58,945 bases of DNA, from positions 1-58,945 of the forward strand of contig CANQVE010000010.1 in NCBI GenBank assembly GCA_947627205.1. The letters are read 5' to 3'. The position numbers and the translations under genes are program-made. Positions 8,511-16,722 of the stretch are shown piece after piece (the first letter of the stretch is position 1; each line of letters opens with the position of its first letter). The stretch is from an uncultured Clostridia bacterium. GTDB taxonomy: Bacteria > Bacillota > Clostridia > Oscillospirales > Ruminococcaceae. Under the pieces are notes generated by a model, which worked only from the letters and a program-made list of their open reading frames with translations, searched no databases and was not told where the DNA came from.

Positions 8511-8528
8511 TTTAAGGAGGATCTTATC

Positions 8529-9818
8529 ATGAAAATTAATTTAGATAATAATACAGGTACTCTTGTTATGCCTGACGGCAAAACTTATACCAAAGACAGC
8601 AGACAGACGGGACTTAACAACAACGTCGCCGTAATAGGACCATCGGGCTGCGGAAAGTCAACAGTTATGGGAGTTCTAAACTCCCTTAACTGCGGAGGCA
8701 GCGTGCTGATTTCCGATCCGAAAGGCGGACTTTACCGGACGATCTCAAAAACACTTGAGCAAATTGGCTATAAAGTAATGAAACTCGATCTTACTCACCC
8801 CGAACATTCAATGCACTACAACCCTTTCAACTACATAAAAAACACCAACGACATACAAAAACTCGTTCATGCTATAGTATACGGCACCGCCGGCACTAAG
8901 GAAACACACAACGATCCATTTTGGGATCAGCAAGCGGAAATCATTTTATGTTCGTTTATAGGCTATTTGTACGAAACAAATGAGCCTGACATAAACATTC
9001 AAAAAGTGATGAGGTTTTTCAATGAAATTCAGGTTTGCGATGATCTGGAAAAACGCAAGGAAATGCCGATCTTCAGGGATTTTTTAAAACTCAGCTTAAA
9101 TGCCGGAATTATAGGAAAAACCAGCTGGGCATACTCAAAGTTCCACAACTATTTTACACTTTCGGAAAAGACGCTCTCCTGCATTTTAAGCACTGCGACA
9201 GGAATGCTTAACAACTTTGACAACGAGGAGCTTCAGATGCTCTTCTCAGATGGTCACTTTGACTTTACGAGTCTCGGCAGAGAGAAGATAGCTATGTTTG
9301 TTATAGTTTCGGATACCGATCGTTCAAAGGACGTTATAGCAAATCTGTTTTACGCGCAGGCATTAAACGAGCTTTGCGACTATGCGGACAACCAATGTGA
9401 AAACGGACGTCTGCCTGTTTCAGCGACTTTTATACTTGACGATTTTGCGACCAACTGCAGGATCGAAAACTTTGAAAACATCATCAGTAACATAAGGGCA
9501 AGAAACATTTCTACAATTATTATGCTTCAATCCCTCAGTCAGCTTAAATCAGGCTACGGCGACGGATATAAAACAATAATGAACAACTGCGATACCTCTA
9601 TATTCATGGGAGCAAACTCTACCGAAGACGCGGAGTATTTTTCAAAAAAGGTCAACAAGCCGGTTCACGATCTGCTCGAAATGAAACTGTATTCAAGCTG
9701 GATATCCCGCCGTACAGAAAAAGCGAGGTATGTAGAAAACATAGTTCCCGATGATTATCTCAGAGATTTCAGGGAAAAGTTGTCCAAAGAATTACGGGAA
9801 AAAGAAATAAGTACATGA
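8529..9818 (+). CDS. VirD4/TraG-like P-loop ATPase without membrane segments
   Basis: 429 residues, AAGGAGG ahead of the ATG. It carries the type IV coupling-protein motor: Walker A GPSGCGKST (37-45), SDPKGGLYRT (62-71), Walker B FILDDFATN (301-309) with Asp where coupling proteins usually have Glu, and the conserved IIMLQSLSQL..YG....IMNNCDT block (330-356). True coupling proteins begin with two transmembrane helices; here the ATPase starts at once and no hydrophobic segment is seen. No relaxase or other type IV secretion gene is in the window. The upstream ClpP-like gene is 18 bp away, so the two are co-translated. It may be a stand-alone ring ATPase, or a relic of a conjugative element. 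Confidence 0.8.
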   Translation: MKINLDNNTGTLVMPDGKTYTKDSRQTGLNNNVAVIGPSGCGKSTVMGVLNSLNCGGSVLISDPKGGLYRTISKTLEQIGYKVMKLDLTHPEHSMHYNPFNYIKNTNDIQKLVHAIVYGTAGTKETHNDPFWDQQAEIILCSFIGYLYETNEPDINIQKVMRFFNEIQVCDDLEKRKEMPIFRDFLKLSLNAGIIGKTSWAYSKFHNYFTLSEKTLSCILSTATGMLNNFDNEELQMLFSDGHFDFTSLGREKIAMFVIVSDTDRSKDVIANLFYAQALNELCDYADNQCENGRLPVSATFILDDFATNCRIENFENIISNIRARNISTIIMLQSLSQLKSGYGDGYKTIMNNCDTSIFMGANSTEDAEYFSKKVNKPVHDLLEMKLYSSWISRRTEKARYVENIVPDDYLRDFREKLSKELREKEIST

Positions 9819-9856
9819 AGCATTCGTCAAAACATTCCTGCTGACAAATTATAGGA

Positions 9857-9885
9857 TTGACATATCCTGCTTTTTGAAGTATAAT
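9857..9885 (+). promoter_or_regulatory. Promoter of the metallophosphatase gene
   Basis: TTGACA (9857-9862), a 17-bp spacer and TATAAT (9880-9885). Confidence 0.85.
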
Positions 9886-9928
9886 ATATAAAAACTGCAA
9901 AAAGAACTTAAAAAGGAATGATGATATA

Positions 9929-10639
9929 TTGTCAACTTATGTAATGTCCGACATACACGGAATGTATGATCTGTTTTTGAATATACTCGGGCAGATAGGC
10001 CTTAAAGATAACGACACCTTGTATATAATGGGCGATGTTCTGGACAAAGGTCCAAATCCTATAAAAACGCTTCTGAAGATAATGAATATGCCTAATGTTG
10101 TATGTCTTGCAGGAAACCACGAGTATATGGCAATAAAATGTCTGGAATATTGCACCAAGGAACTTGGCGAAGTGGATTTTTTTGATGATGAAGTTTTTGA
10201 AAACATTATGCTGTGGATGGAAAACGGCGGTGAAACGACCTTGCAGGAATTCCGCGATCTTTCAAAAGACACAAAAAACGAAATAATCGAATATATAAAA
10301 GACTGTGATGTATTCAAAAGGCTTAGTGTCGGCGGTAAAAAATTTATCCTGGTACATGCGGGACTCGGAAAATTCAGTCCGAATAAACAGCCCGAATCTT
10401 GCTCTCTTCATGAGCTGATATGGGAAAAACCCGATTATGATGTAAAGTATTTTGACGACATATATCTCGTCACAGGACATACGCCGACCTGCCTTATGAA
10501 AGACGAGCCGTCGGCAGGCAGGATAATTAAGAAAAACAACCACATCGCCATAGACTGCGGCGCATTTATTCTCGGAGGGAGACTTGCGGCAATTTGTCTT
10601 GATAACGGCGAAGAATATTACGCTGATAATCACAAATAA
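9929..10639 (+). CDS. Metallophosphoesterase, serine/threonine phosphatase type
   Basis: 236 residues of the calcineurin-like fold. Metal ligands are visible in MSDIHGMYDL (D-x-H), IMGDVLDKGPN (GDxxDxG) and LAGNHEYM (GNHE), with later His residues in LVHAGLG and TGHTPT. This PPP-type set is shared by bacterial protein phosphatases (PrpE-like) and diadenosine tetraphosphatases (ApaH-like); I cannot say which substrate. Translation starts at TTG (9929), because the ATGs just upstream run into a stop; AAAAGGA lies 11 nt before it. It has its own promoter and terminator and is single-gene. Confidence 0.88.
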   Translation: MSTYVMSDIHGMYDLFLNILGQIGLKDNDTLYIMGDVLDKGPNPIKTLLKIMNMPNVVCLAGNHEYMAIKCLEYCTKELGEVDFFDDEVFENIMLWMENGGETTLQEFRDLSKDTKNEIIEYIKDCDVFKRLSVGGKKFILVHAGLGKFSPNKQPESCSLHELIWEKPDYDVKYFDDIYLVTGHTPTCLMKDEPSAGRIIKKNNHIAIDCGAFILGGRLAAICLDNGEEYYADNHK

Positions 10640-10642
10640 AAG

Positions 10643-10677
10643 AAGCACCGAACAGAACAAATGTTCGGTGCTTTTTT
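10643..10677 (+). terminator. Rho-independent terminator
   Basis: A perfect 12-bp stem, AAGCACCGAACA (10643-10654) with TGTTCGGTGCTT (10662-10673), then a T run. Confidence 0.92.
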
Positions 10678-10738
10678 ATTGTCTGAACGGAATTCAATCA
10701 CTTGTTCATATATGCAAAAAATTTGAACAAAAAAATTA

Positions 10739-10767
10739 TTTACAATTTTTAAAAGATATGCTATAAT
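10739..10767 (+). promoter_or_regulatory. Promoter of the PolC-like/LRR operon
   Basis: TTTACA (10739-10744), a 17-bp spacer and TATAAT (10762-10767). AAAGGAG lies ahead of the ATG at 10794. Confidence 0.78.
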
Positions 10768-10793
10768 AAGAAAAACAAAAAAGGAGCGTAATT

Positions 10794-11972
10794 ATGGGAG
10801 CAAGTGATATAAGGCGCCGCGGAAGAAAAGAACAGTCCCCTCTTGAAAAAGAGCTGAGAAAACTATGCTTTGACCTTACATTTGAACGGTACGGCATGGA
10901 TATACCGAGGCAAATAGCAGAAAGGCTCAAATATGAGCTTGATGTTATTGCAAGAAATGATCACTGCGGGGCGTATTATCTTGCGTACAAGCTGACAAGC
11001 GAATGCCGGAAACGTTCCGTTCCCTTTTACACAAGAGGCAATGCGGGTTCGTCTATGCTGGCGTTTATTCTGGGAATTACGCATGTTGATCCTATGCCGA
11101 TGCATTTATACTGTCTGATGTGCGGGAATACCGATTTTAACATCGGAAAGTATTACGGCAAGAAAATAAACGCGCGGTGCGGCGCCGACCTTGAAAATAT
11201 AATCTGCCCCGAATGCGGATATGAATTTACGGGCGACGGGTATAATATGCCGTTTGAAATGTTTTCGGGAATTAACGGCGAAGAAACTCCGAATTTTTGC
11301 ATTGAAACAGCGGGCGATATTTTTCATGATCTTTGCCGAATCTATGCTGATATCTCGGATAATCTCGACTTTACGGGAAAAATCGTGCTGTTAAATTCCC
11401 CTGTCATGAGTTTAATGAACGCTATGCAATATGACTCTTCGGTAAGCGAGAGATGCATTCCGTTTGACAAGGAAAGTATTTTTGAGGTTTTAGATAACTG
11501 CGACTGCAAGTCAATTCCCTACCTGCATTATCCCAAATGTTTTGAATTTGAAAATAAACCGCTTTCTTTAGCGGATATTGCTGAACAGCTGGGATATTCA
11601 AACACTTATTTTATAGATGACAACAATAATGTAAAAAACAAAAGTATTCCACTGCCGAAACTTCCTGCGGCGGACTGCGACGACATATTCCATATACTTA
11701 TGAGCTATGGTTTTTCAAGAGAAACTGCATATCGTATTACGAACACCGTTAAACATGGCAAACTGCGGTTTATCCGCGATGATATAGAAGAACTGCGGAA
11801 AGCCGATGTTCCAAAGGAGTATATAAATTATTTAACAAGTATTCGCTCAATTCGCCCTCGTGCTGATATGGCGGAATTTGCTTGCGCATTGTACAAACTG
11901 ATGTGGTATCAGCAGCATTTCCCCAAAGAGTACGGGCGTGAATTGAAAGAATATAAACATTTCACATTTTAG
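10794..11972 (+). CDS. PolC-like protein lacking polymerase catalytic aspartates
   Basis: 392 residues that align by eye with the core of Gram-positive DNA polymerase III PolC. ERYGMDIPRQIAERLKYEL matches the start of the PolC palm, RGNAGSS (81-87) the RGSVGSS loop, GITHVDPMPMHLYC its next block, and CLMC/CPEC (C107, C110, C138, C141) the zinc knuckle. The last third (YGFSRETAYRI...VPKEYINYLTSIRSIRPRADMAEFA) matches the late PolC segment. Where PolC has the catalytic PDIDLNF there is PNFCIET (166-172), and the second Asp block is unrecognisable. The exonuclease, OB and PHP parts are absent. It is co-transcribed with a leucine-rich repeat gene. Homology is clear; the function is unknown and probably not synthesis. 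Confidence 0.75.
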   Translation: MGASDIRRRGRKEQSPLEKELRKLCFDLTFERYGMDIPRQIAERLKYELDVIARNDHCGAYYLAYKLTSECRKRSVPFYTRGNAGSSMLAFILGITHVDPMPMHLYCLMCGNTDFNIGKYYGKKINARCGADLENIICPECGYEFTGDGYNMPFEMFSGINGEETPNFCIETAGDIFHDLCRIYADISDNLDFTGKIVLLNSPVMSLMNAMQYDSSVSERCIPFDKESIFEVLDNCDCKSIPYLHYPKCFEFENKPLSLADIAEQLGYSNTYFIDDNNNVKNKSIPLPKLPAADCDDIFHILMSYGFSRETAYRITNTVKHGKLRFIRDDIEELRKADVPKEYINYLTSIRSIRPRADMAEFACALYKLMWYQQHFPKEYGRELKEYKHFTF

Positions 11973-11985
11973 GGAGGAAAACATT

Positions 11986-12528
11986 ATGAGCAGCTACATT
12001 GATTTTGAATGCAAATTCAACGAGGAAAACGGCATGGGACTTTACGAGGAAGTCGAATATCCCGACAGCGGCGGGAAGAAATATTTGAGGAGTTTTCAGT
12101 TCAAGAAAATAAACGACTCAATTTCCATTATGGGAATTGAGATAACGAATTACTGTGCAGAGTTCTACTATGACATGTCTGTTGAAATTCCCGAAGAGAT
12201 AATGGGACTGCCCGTGGTTTCTATCGCACAGAGCGCGTCGGGCATGACAAGCAGTGATGTTTGTATAACGTCGGTGAAATTCCCGAAAACGCTGAAATAC
12301 ATAGACGACTGTGCGTTTTTGGATATGTGCGAATTTGACGAGGTAGAAATTCCCAAAACCGTAGAGCGCATAGGCGAACACGCTTTCGGCTATATATGTT
12401 ATCTTGACGCTGACAAAAATGAAGTCTATGAGAAATTAGAGGATTTTGTTATAGTCTGCGCTCCCGGCTCAGCAGCCGAAGAATACGCAAAACAAAACGG
12501 CTTTGAGACAAAACCGCTCGCTGAATAA
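11986..12528 (+). CDS. Leucine-rich repeat (BspA/LRR_5-type) protein
   Basis: 180 residues without signal peptide. It carries BspA-type repeats: LPVVSIAQSAS, ITSVKFPKTLKYIDDCAF, DEVEIPKTVERIGEHAFGY, then the usual closing block VIVCAPGSAAEEYAKQNGF. Such repeats form a solenoid used for protein-protein contact; most are surface proteins, but this one appears cytoplasmic. It starts 13 bp after the PolC-like stop, its GGGAGG (11972-11977) touching that stop, so the two proteins are probably made together. Partner or target unknown. Confidence 0.8.
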   Translation: MSSYIDFECKFNEENGMGLYEEVEYPDSGGKKYLRSFQFKKINDSISIMGIEITNYCAEFYYDMSVEIPEEIMGLPVVSIAQSASGMTSSDVCITSVKFPKTLKYIDDCAFLDMCEFDEVEIPKTVERIGEHAFGYICYLDADKNEVYEKLEDFVIVCAPGSAAEEYAKQNGFETKPLAE

Positions 12529-12536
12529 AAAATTTT

Positions 12537-12567
12537 CCCCCGCGCAGAGAAAACGCGGGGGATTTTC
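12537..12567 (+). terminator. Rho-independent terminator
   Basis: CCCCCGCG (12537-12544) pairs with CGCGGGGG (12554-12561), followed by ATTTTCTT. It ends the PolC-like/LRR operon. Confidence 0.85.
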
Positions 12568-12569
12568 TT

Positions 12570-12902
12570 ATTATAATGTTTACTCGCGAGCTGAACAAAA
12601 TCGTTCATCAGCGTGTTTTCAATGAAACCATATAGCTCGTTTTTGTCCTGCAAAGACATTTTGCCTGTTACCTCTTTTATTTATGAAATAATTGAAAATA
12701 AAAAGCGTTGTTTGTGTGCTTTACCCCACGACATTATATTATTGCACTTTTTAACATCAAGCTCTATAACATTTTTGAATTTTCGTAACATTATACAAAA
12801 AATTTCGGCATTATTAAAATAAAAACGTAAGACATTACGCCACATTTTGTTATTAAACTGTCGTTTAACTTAAAAATAACAGACGGCTTATTTAAAAAGG
12901 AC
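12570..12902. other. AT-rich gap with no convincing gene
   Basis: This stretch is strongly AT-rich. A short leftward reading frame starting at 12659 (MSLQDKNELYGFIENTLMND...) looks protein-like for about 30 residues, then runs through the terminator hairpin and the end of the LRR gene, so at best it is a gene remnant. The rightward frames have no ribosome site or recognisable content. Confidence 0.5.
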
Positions 12903-12931
12903 TTGAAAACCGAAGCGGAAAATTGTATAAT
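12903..12931 (+). promoter_or_regulatory. Promoter of the AlkZ-related gene
   Basis: TTGAAA (12903-12908), a 17-bp spacer and TATAAT (12926-12931). Confidence 0.8.
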
Positions 12932-12982
12932 GTAAATGTAAAAATTTGACGAAAGAATTTTTTAAAGGCAGGTCTCTTTCAA

Positions 12983-13657
12983 ATGAAATTCAGAAAATTG
13001 AAAACACCCGAGGATATTATAAAGGCCGTAGAAGAAATAGGGTTTCTTCCCTTTTTTGCAAACGGGATAGAGGGTTTTTCCGTGGAGGAAAACTGTCCTG
13101 CGGAGCTGTGGTTTGCTCCCGACAAGGACGGACCTTGGGAATGGAAAGGTCCGATTGCGCAGGACGGACGCTGTGTATATGGAAAAGTTTTCGCGGGAAA
13201 GGCGGGATTTGTAAGCAAGGAATGGTATCCCGTCTTAGCCAACTACCGCCGAAACGGCTATGATTTTGACGCAAGGTGGGACGACGGGCTAGTGTCAAAA
13301 AAAGACAAGGACGTATACGACATTATCTCAAATAACGGTACAATAATTTCAAAGCAGATAAAACTTGCGCTGAACTACAGAAAAGGCGAAAACACGGGTT
13401 TTGAAACGGTAATAACGCGCCTGCAAATGCAGACCTATGTAAATACCGCGGATTTTGTCTATATGAAAGACAAACGCGGAAACGTCTACGGCTGGGGCGT
13501 CGCGGAATACACCACTCCCGAAGCCATGTTCGGAGAAGATTATATTTCAAAGGCATATTCGGAAGAGCCCGAAAGATCGTTTGAGATAATTAAAAAACAT
13601 CTTTTAAAGACTCTGAAAAACGCTGATGAGAAAACATTGACGAGGCTTATTAAATAG
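12983..13657 (+). CDS. Hypothetical protein, possibly AlkZ-related
   Basis: 224 residues with its own promoter, and AAAGGCAGG some 12 bp ahead of the ATG. The pattern PEDIIKAVEEIGFLPFF..., WEWKGPIAQDGRCVYGKVF, GFVSKEWYP and a later TRLQMQTYVNTADFVY resembles small firmicute proteins related to the winged-helix AlkZ/YcaQ DNA glycosylases. The similarity is from memory and weak, and I cannot identify the QxQ catalytic motif with confidence. It is soluble, single-gene and followed by a terminator hairpin. DNA repair is a guess; 'conserved hypothetical' is the safe call. Confidence 0.6.
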   Translation: MKFRKLKTPEDIIKAVEEIGFLPFFANGIEGFSVEENCPAELWFAPDKDGPWEWKGPIAQDGRCVYGKVFAGKAGFVSKEWYPVLANYRRNGYDFDARWDDGLVSKKDKDVYDIISNNGTIISKQIKLALNYRKGENTGFETVITRLQMQTYVNTADFVYMKDKRGNVYGWGVAEYTTPEAMFGEDYISKAYSEEPERSFEIIKKHLLKTLKNADEKTLTRLIK

Positions 13658-13672
13658 TTTATATAGTTAATC

Positions 13673-13700
13673 GGGGGAATGTACAGTTCTCCCCTTTTTT
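13673..13700 (+). terminator. Rho-independent terminator (imperfect stem)
   Basis: GGGGGAA (13673-13679) pairs with TTCTCCCC (13687-13694) with one bulge, then six T. It ends the unit of 12983-13657. Confidence 0.7.
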
Positions 13701-13746
13701 AGTCTTGCATTCAATTCACAAATTTATAAAATATGTGAAATTATTG

Positions 13747-13775
13747 TTGCTTTTTTCAATTTTATGTGATATAAT
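13747..13775 (+). promoter_or_regulatory. Promoter of the NSS symporter gene
   Basis: TTGCTT (13747-13752), a 17-bp spacer and TATAAT (13770-13775). GGAGG at 13800-13804 precedes the ATG at 13811. Confidence 0.7.
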
Positions 13776-13810
13776 CAAAATAGTGTTAAATTATGATTTG
13801 GAGGTAATTT

Positions 13811-15208
13811 ATGGAAAAAGCAACAAAGCGCCATTCTTTCACGGGATCGCTGGGATTTGTGCTTGCTGCGGCAGGAAGCGCCGTAGGTCTGGGAAATATA
13901 TGGCGGTTTCCTTATCTGGCGGCTAAAGACGGCGGAGGGCTGTTTCTCGTTATTTACATCGTTCTGGCGTTTACATTCGGGTTTACTCTCCTTATAACCG
14001 AAATTTCTATCGGTAGAATGACGAAGCAAAGTCCCCTCACCGCATACGGCAGACTTAGCTCTAAATGGAAGCCGCTCGGAGTTATTGCGTGTATAGTTCC
14101 CGCGATTATTCTTCCCTATTACTGTGCGATAGGCGGGTGGGTAATAAAATACCTTTTTGTTTTCATCACGGGCGACGGAATTAAAGCGGCGGAAAACGGC
14201 TATTTCACCTCTTTTATTTCAAGCGAAGCAGAGCCTGTTATAATGATGATAATTTTTCTTGCGATAACCGCTTTTATCGTGTTCAGAGGCGTAAACAAAG
14301 GAATAGAGGCTATGTCGAAGATCCTTATGCCCGTGCTGCTGATACTCGTTATTGTTATAGCGGTGTTTTCTCTTACGCTCACTTACACGGACGACAGCGG
14401 CGTTACGAGGACGGGACTAGAGGGACTTGGAAAGTTTGTTATTCCCGATTTTTCAAATATAACCGTCGGAAGTTTTTTCACTACGCTTCTTGACGCTATG
14501 GGACAGCTTTTCTTCAGTCTCAGCGTGGCAATGGGAATTATGATAACCTACGGCTCTTATGTAAACGACGACGCTAACCTCAAAACTTCAATAAACCGCA
14601 TTGAGATATTTGACACGCTGGTAGCGTTTCTTGCGGGAGTTATGATAATCCCTGCGGTTTATGCGTTTGAGGGAAATGCGGGTATGGAGTCATCAGGACC
14701 GGGGCTGTTGTTTGTGACAATGCCGAAAGTATTTGCCGAAATGGGCGGTATAGGAAGATTTGTAGGAATACTTTTCTTTGCCATGATACTTTTTGCGGCG
14801 CTTACAAGTGCAGTTTCCATAATGGAGGCTGTCGTTTCCTGCCTTATGGACGGAATGCGTATGTCAAGAAACAAAGCGACGGGCATTGAAACAATGGTAA
14901 CGCTTATAGCGGCGCTTCTGGTATGCTTCGGATATAATTTTCTCTATTTTGAAGCTAAGCTCCCGAACGGAACAACAGCACAGATACTCGACATAATGGA
15001 TTATATCAGCAACAATCTGCTTATGCCGATAGTTGCGATACTGACATGTATACTTATAGGCTGGGTAGTTAAACCGCACACGGTTATAGAAGAAGTTGAG
15101 AAAACGGGCTGTAAAATGAGCAGGAAAACTTTGTATATCGTTATGATAAAGTTTGTGACACCGATAATGCTGACAGTGCTTTTTGTAAAGTCGATAGGGC
15201 TGTTTTAA
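13811..15208 (+). CDS. Sodium-dependent transporter, NSS/SNF family
   Basis: 465 residues, about 11-12 hydrophobic helices, of the LeuT-fold neurotransmitter:sodium symporter family. The family signature GSAVGLGNIWRFPYL (about residues 18-32) spans unwound helix 1, where sodium and substrate bind; helix 6 carries the LFFSLSVAMGIMITYGSY block. Bacterial members of this length import amino acids such as tryptophan, tyrosine or branched-chain residues with sodium; the specific substrate cannot be told. Monocistronic, with its own promoter and a strong terminator. No partner subunit. Confidence 0.93.
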   Translation: MEKATKRHSFTGSLGFVLAAAGSAVGLGNIWRFPYLAAKDGGGLFLVIYIVLAFTFGFTLLITEISIGRMTKQSPLTAYGRLSSKWKPLGVIACIVPAIILPYYCAIGGWVIKYLFVFITGDGIKAAENGYFTSFISSEAEPVIMMIIFLAITAFIVFRGVNKGIEAMSKILMPVLLILVIVIAVFSLTLTYTDDSGVTRTGLEGLGKFVIPDFSNITVGSFFTTLLDAMGQLFFSLSVAMGIMITYGSYVNDDANLKTSINRIEIFDTLVAFLAGVMIIPAVYAFEGNAGMESSGPGLLFVTMPKVFAEMGGIGRFVGILFFAMILFAALTSAVSIMEAVVSCLMDGMRMSRNKATGIETMVTLIAALLVCFGYNFLYFEAKLPNGTTAQILDIMDYISNNLLMPIVAILTCILIGWVVKPHTVIEEVEKTGCKMSRKTLYIVMIKFVTPIMLTVLFVKSIGLF

Positions 15209-15250
15209 AACCGCCAAGTTTTTGGAAGTCTGTTTTATTTATACGAAAAA

Positions 15251-15290
15251 GCGGCACCGCGGAAATTTCCGCGGTGCCGCTGAATTTTTT
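15251..15290. terminator. Bidirectional terminator, 30-bp perfect palindrome
   Basis: GCGGCACCGCGGAAA (15251-15265) is followed directly by its exact reverse complement (15266-15280). T runs lie on both sides (rightward TTTTTT at 15285-15290, leftward TTTTT from 15250). It serves the convergent symporter and AI-2E-family genes. Confidence 0.9.
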
Positions 15291-15309
15291 AATGCTTTAC
15301 TTAAACATT

Positions 15310-16653
15310 TTAACTGTTTTCATCGTCTTCTGTCTTTATATACTCTTTTGAAAAGTCCTCAATAGATTGGACATACATTTCCGTACTTTCGGGGAGATCG
15401 CGCTTTTTGAGCTTTGCCTTTACGAAATCCGCAGACATTGTATATATTACCGCAAACACGGGAGCGCCAAGAAGCATTCCGGGTATTCCGAACAATCCTC
15501 CGCCGACTATTATTGACACAAGCACCCATATTGCGGGAAGTCCCATTGTTTCGCCGAAGAGGAACGGTTTTATTATGTTTCCGTCGCACTGCTGTAAAAT
15601 AAGGACGAAAAGCGCAAACCAGATGACCTTTGTAGGATCGTCGAGCAATATCAATACCGCGCAGGGTATTGCTCCGATAAACGGACCGAAGAACGGAATT
15701 AGGTTCGTCACAGCGCAGACAGCTGAAACAAGCGTCGCATACGGCATTTTCATGATAAACATTCCGATAAGCATAAACACAAATATTACCATCGCGTCTA
15801 CAAGGTTTGAAACGATATATTTCTTGAAGATGTTGTTGCTCTTTGAGCAGAAAGTGAAAAATCCGTTCCAGTGCTTTTCTTTTACAAATGCGAACACTAT
15901 CTGCTTGCACTGTGCCAGAAGCCTTTCTTTGCTTACGAGCAGATAAATGGCGATAATTACGCCGAGCAGGACGTTTTTAAGCCCTACAAGAAGCGACATT
16001 ACAAAGCTCCACAGACCGCTCGAAACGTTTCCGATTATATCGCCCGCCATGGGTTTAAGCATTTCCGCGAGCTTTTCAAGCTCGGTCGAAAGGTCCTCAA
16101 ATTCATCGAAAATAAAGGCGGAGATATCGGGATTGTCTTTGAAAAAGTCCTCAAGCGTTTGTTCTATCTCTGTAGCGTATGACGGAAGATTATCCGCAAG
16201 GTCAACTATGCTCCCCGCAATGCTCGGACCTACCGCTATGACCAGCGCCCCGACAACTATTATCACTATCACAAATGTTATAACAAGCGACAAAACTCTT
16301 GCGAGCATTTTTCTTCTGCGCTGTTTTTTTGCGATGCTTGAAACTTTTTTCTTTATTTTTTCAAGATTTGATTTTTCTGTTTCGTCAGGCTGTTTTACGG
16401 TAACAACCGATTCTTTTAACGGCTCTTTCAGCTTTTTGAAAAACTTGTTTTCAAGGTACATCATCAGCGGATTAAGTATATACGCGATTATAAGTCCGCA
16501 TATTACGGGCGCAACGACCGAGCCTACCCATGAAAATCCGTCGGCAAACGACTCGAACTTAAAAACAAATACAACGAACAATACCGCCACCGCTATGACT
16601 ATAAGAGAATATATCGCCACGGTCGTATATTTTTTGTTCCACTCTATCTTCAA
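15310..16653 (-). CDS. AI-2E family (PerM/YtvI-type) membrane transporter
   Basis: 447 residues, about eight transmembrane segments: two near the N-terminus, a long charged loop around residues 80-115 (KKKVSSIAKKQRRRK), then the conserved C-terminal half with LIPFFGPFIGAIPCAVLILL and the GGGLFGIPGMLLGAPVFA block. Family members export autoinducer-2 or act as sodium/proton antiporters; in Bacillota most (YtvI-like) are of unknown substrate. It starts at TTG (16653), preceded by the strong ribosome site GGGGTGAT. A hairpin sits in its leader. Confidence 0.88.
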   Translation of the reverse strand: MKIEWNKKYTTVAIYSLIVIAVAVLFVVFVFKFESFADGFSWVGSVVAPVICGLIIAYILNPLMMYLENKFFKKLKEPLKESVVTVKQPDETEKSNLEKIKKKVSSIAKKQRRRKMLARVLSLVITFVIVIIVVGALVIAVGPSIAGSIVDLADNLPSYATEIEQTLEDFFKDNPDISAFIFDEFEDLSTELEKLAEMLKPMAGDIIGNVSSGLWSFVMSLLVGLKNVLLGVIIAIYLLVSKERLLAQCKQIVFAFVKEKHWNGFFTFCSKSNNIFKKYIVSNLVDAMVIFVFMLIGMFIMKMPYATLVSAVCAVTNLIPFFGPFIGAIPCAVLILLDDPTKVIWFALFVLILQQCDGNIIKPFLFGETMGLPAIWVLVSIIVGGGLFGIPGMLLGAPVFAVIYTMSADFVKAKLKKRDLPESTEMYVQSIEDFSKEYIKTEDDENS

Positions 16654-16722
16654 AAGATCACCCCTCTTACTCTTGAACGAAATTCAACCAACTCTTTAAC
16701 TGTACAAATAAATTATTGTACG

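Noticed and set aside
12613-12822. Rightward 69-residue frame in the gap after the LRR gene
   Set aside because: No ribosome site, low-complexity hydrophobic content, AT-rich region; probably chance.
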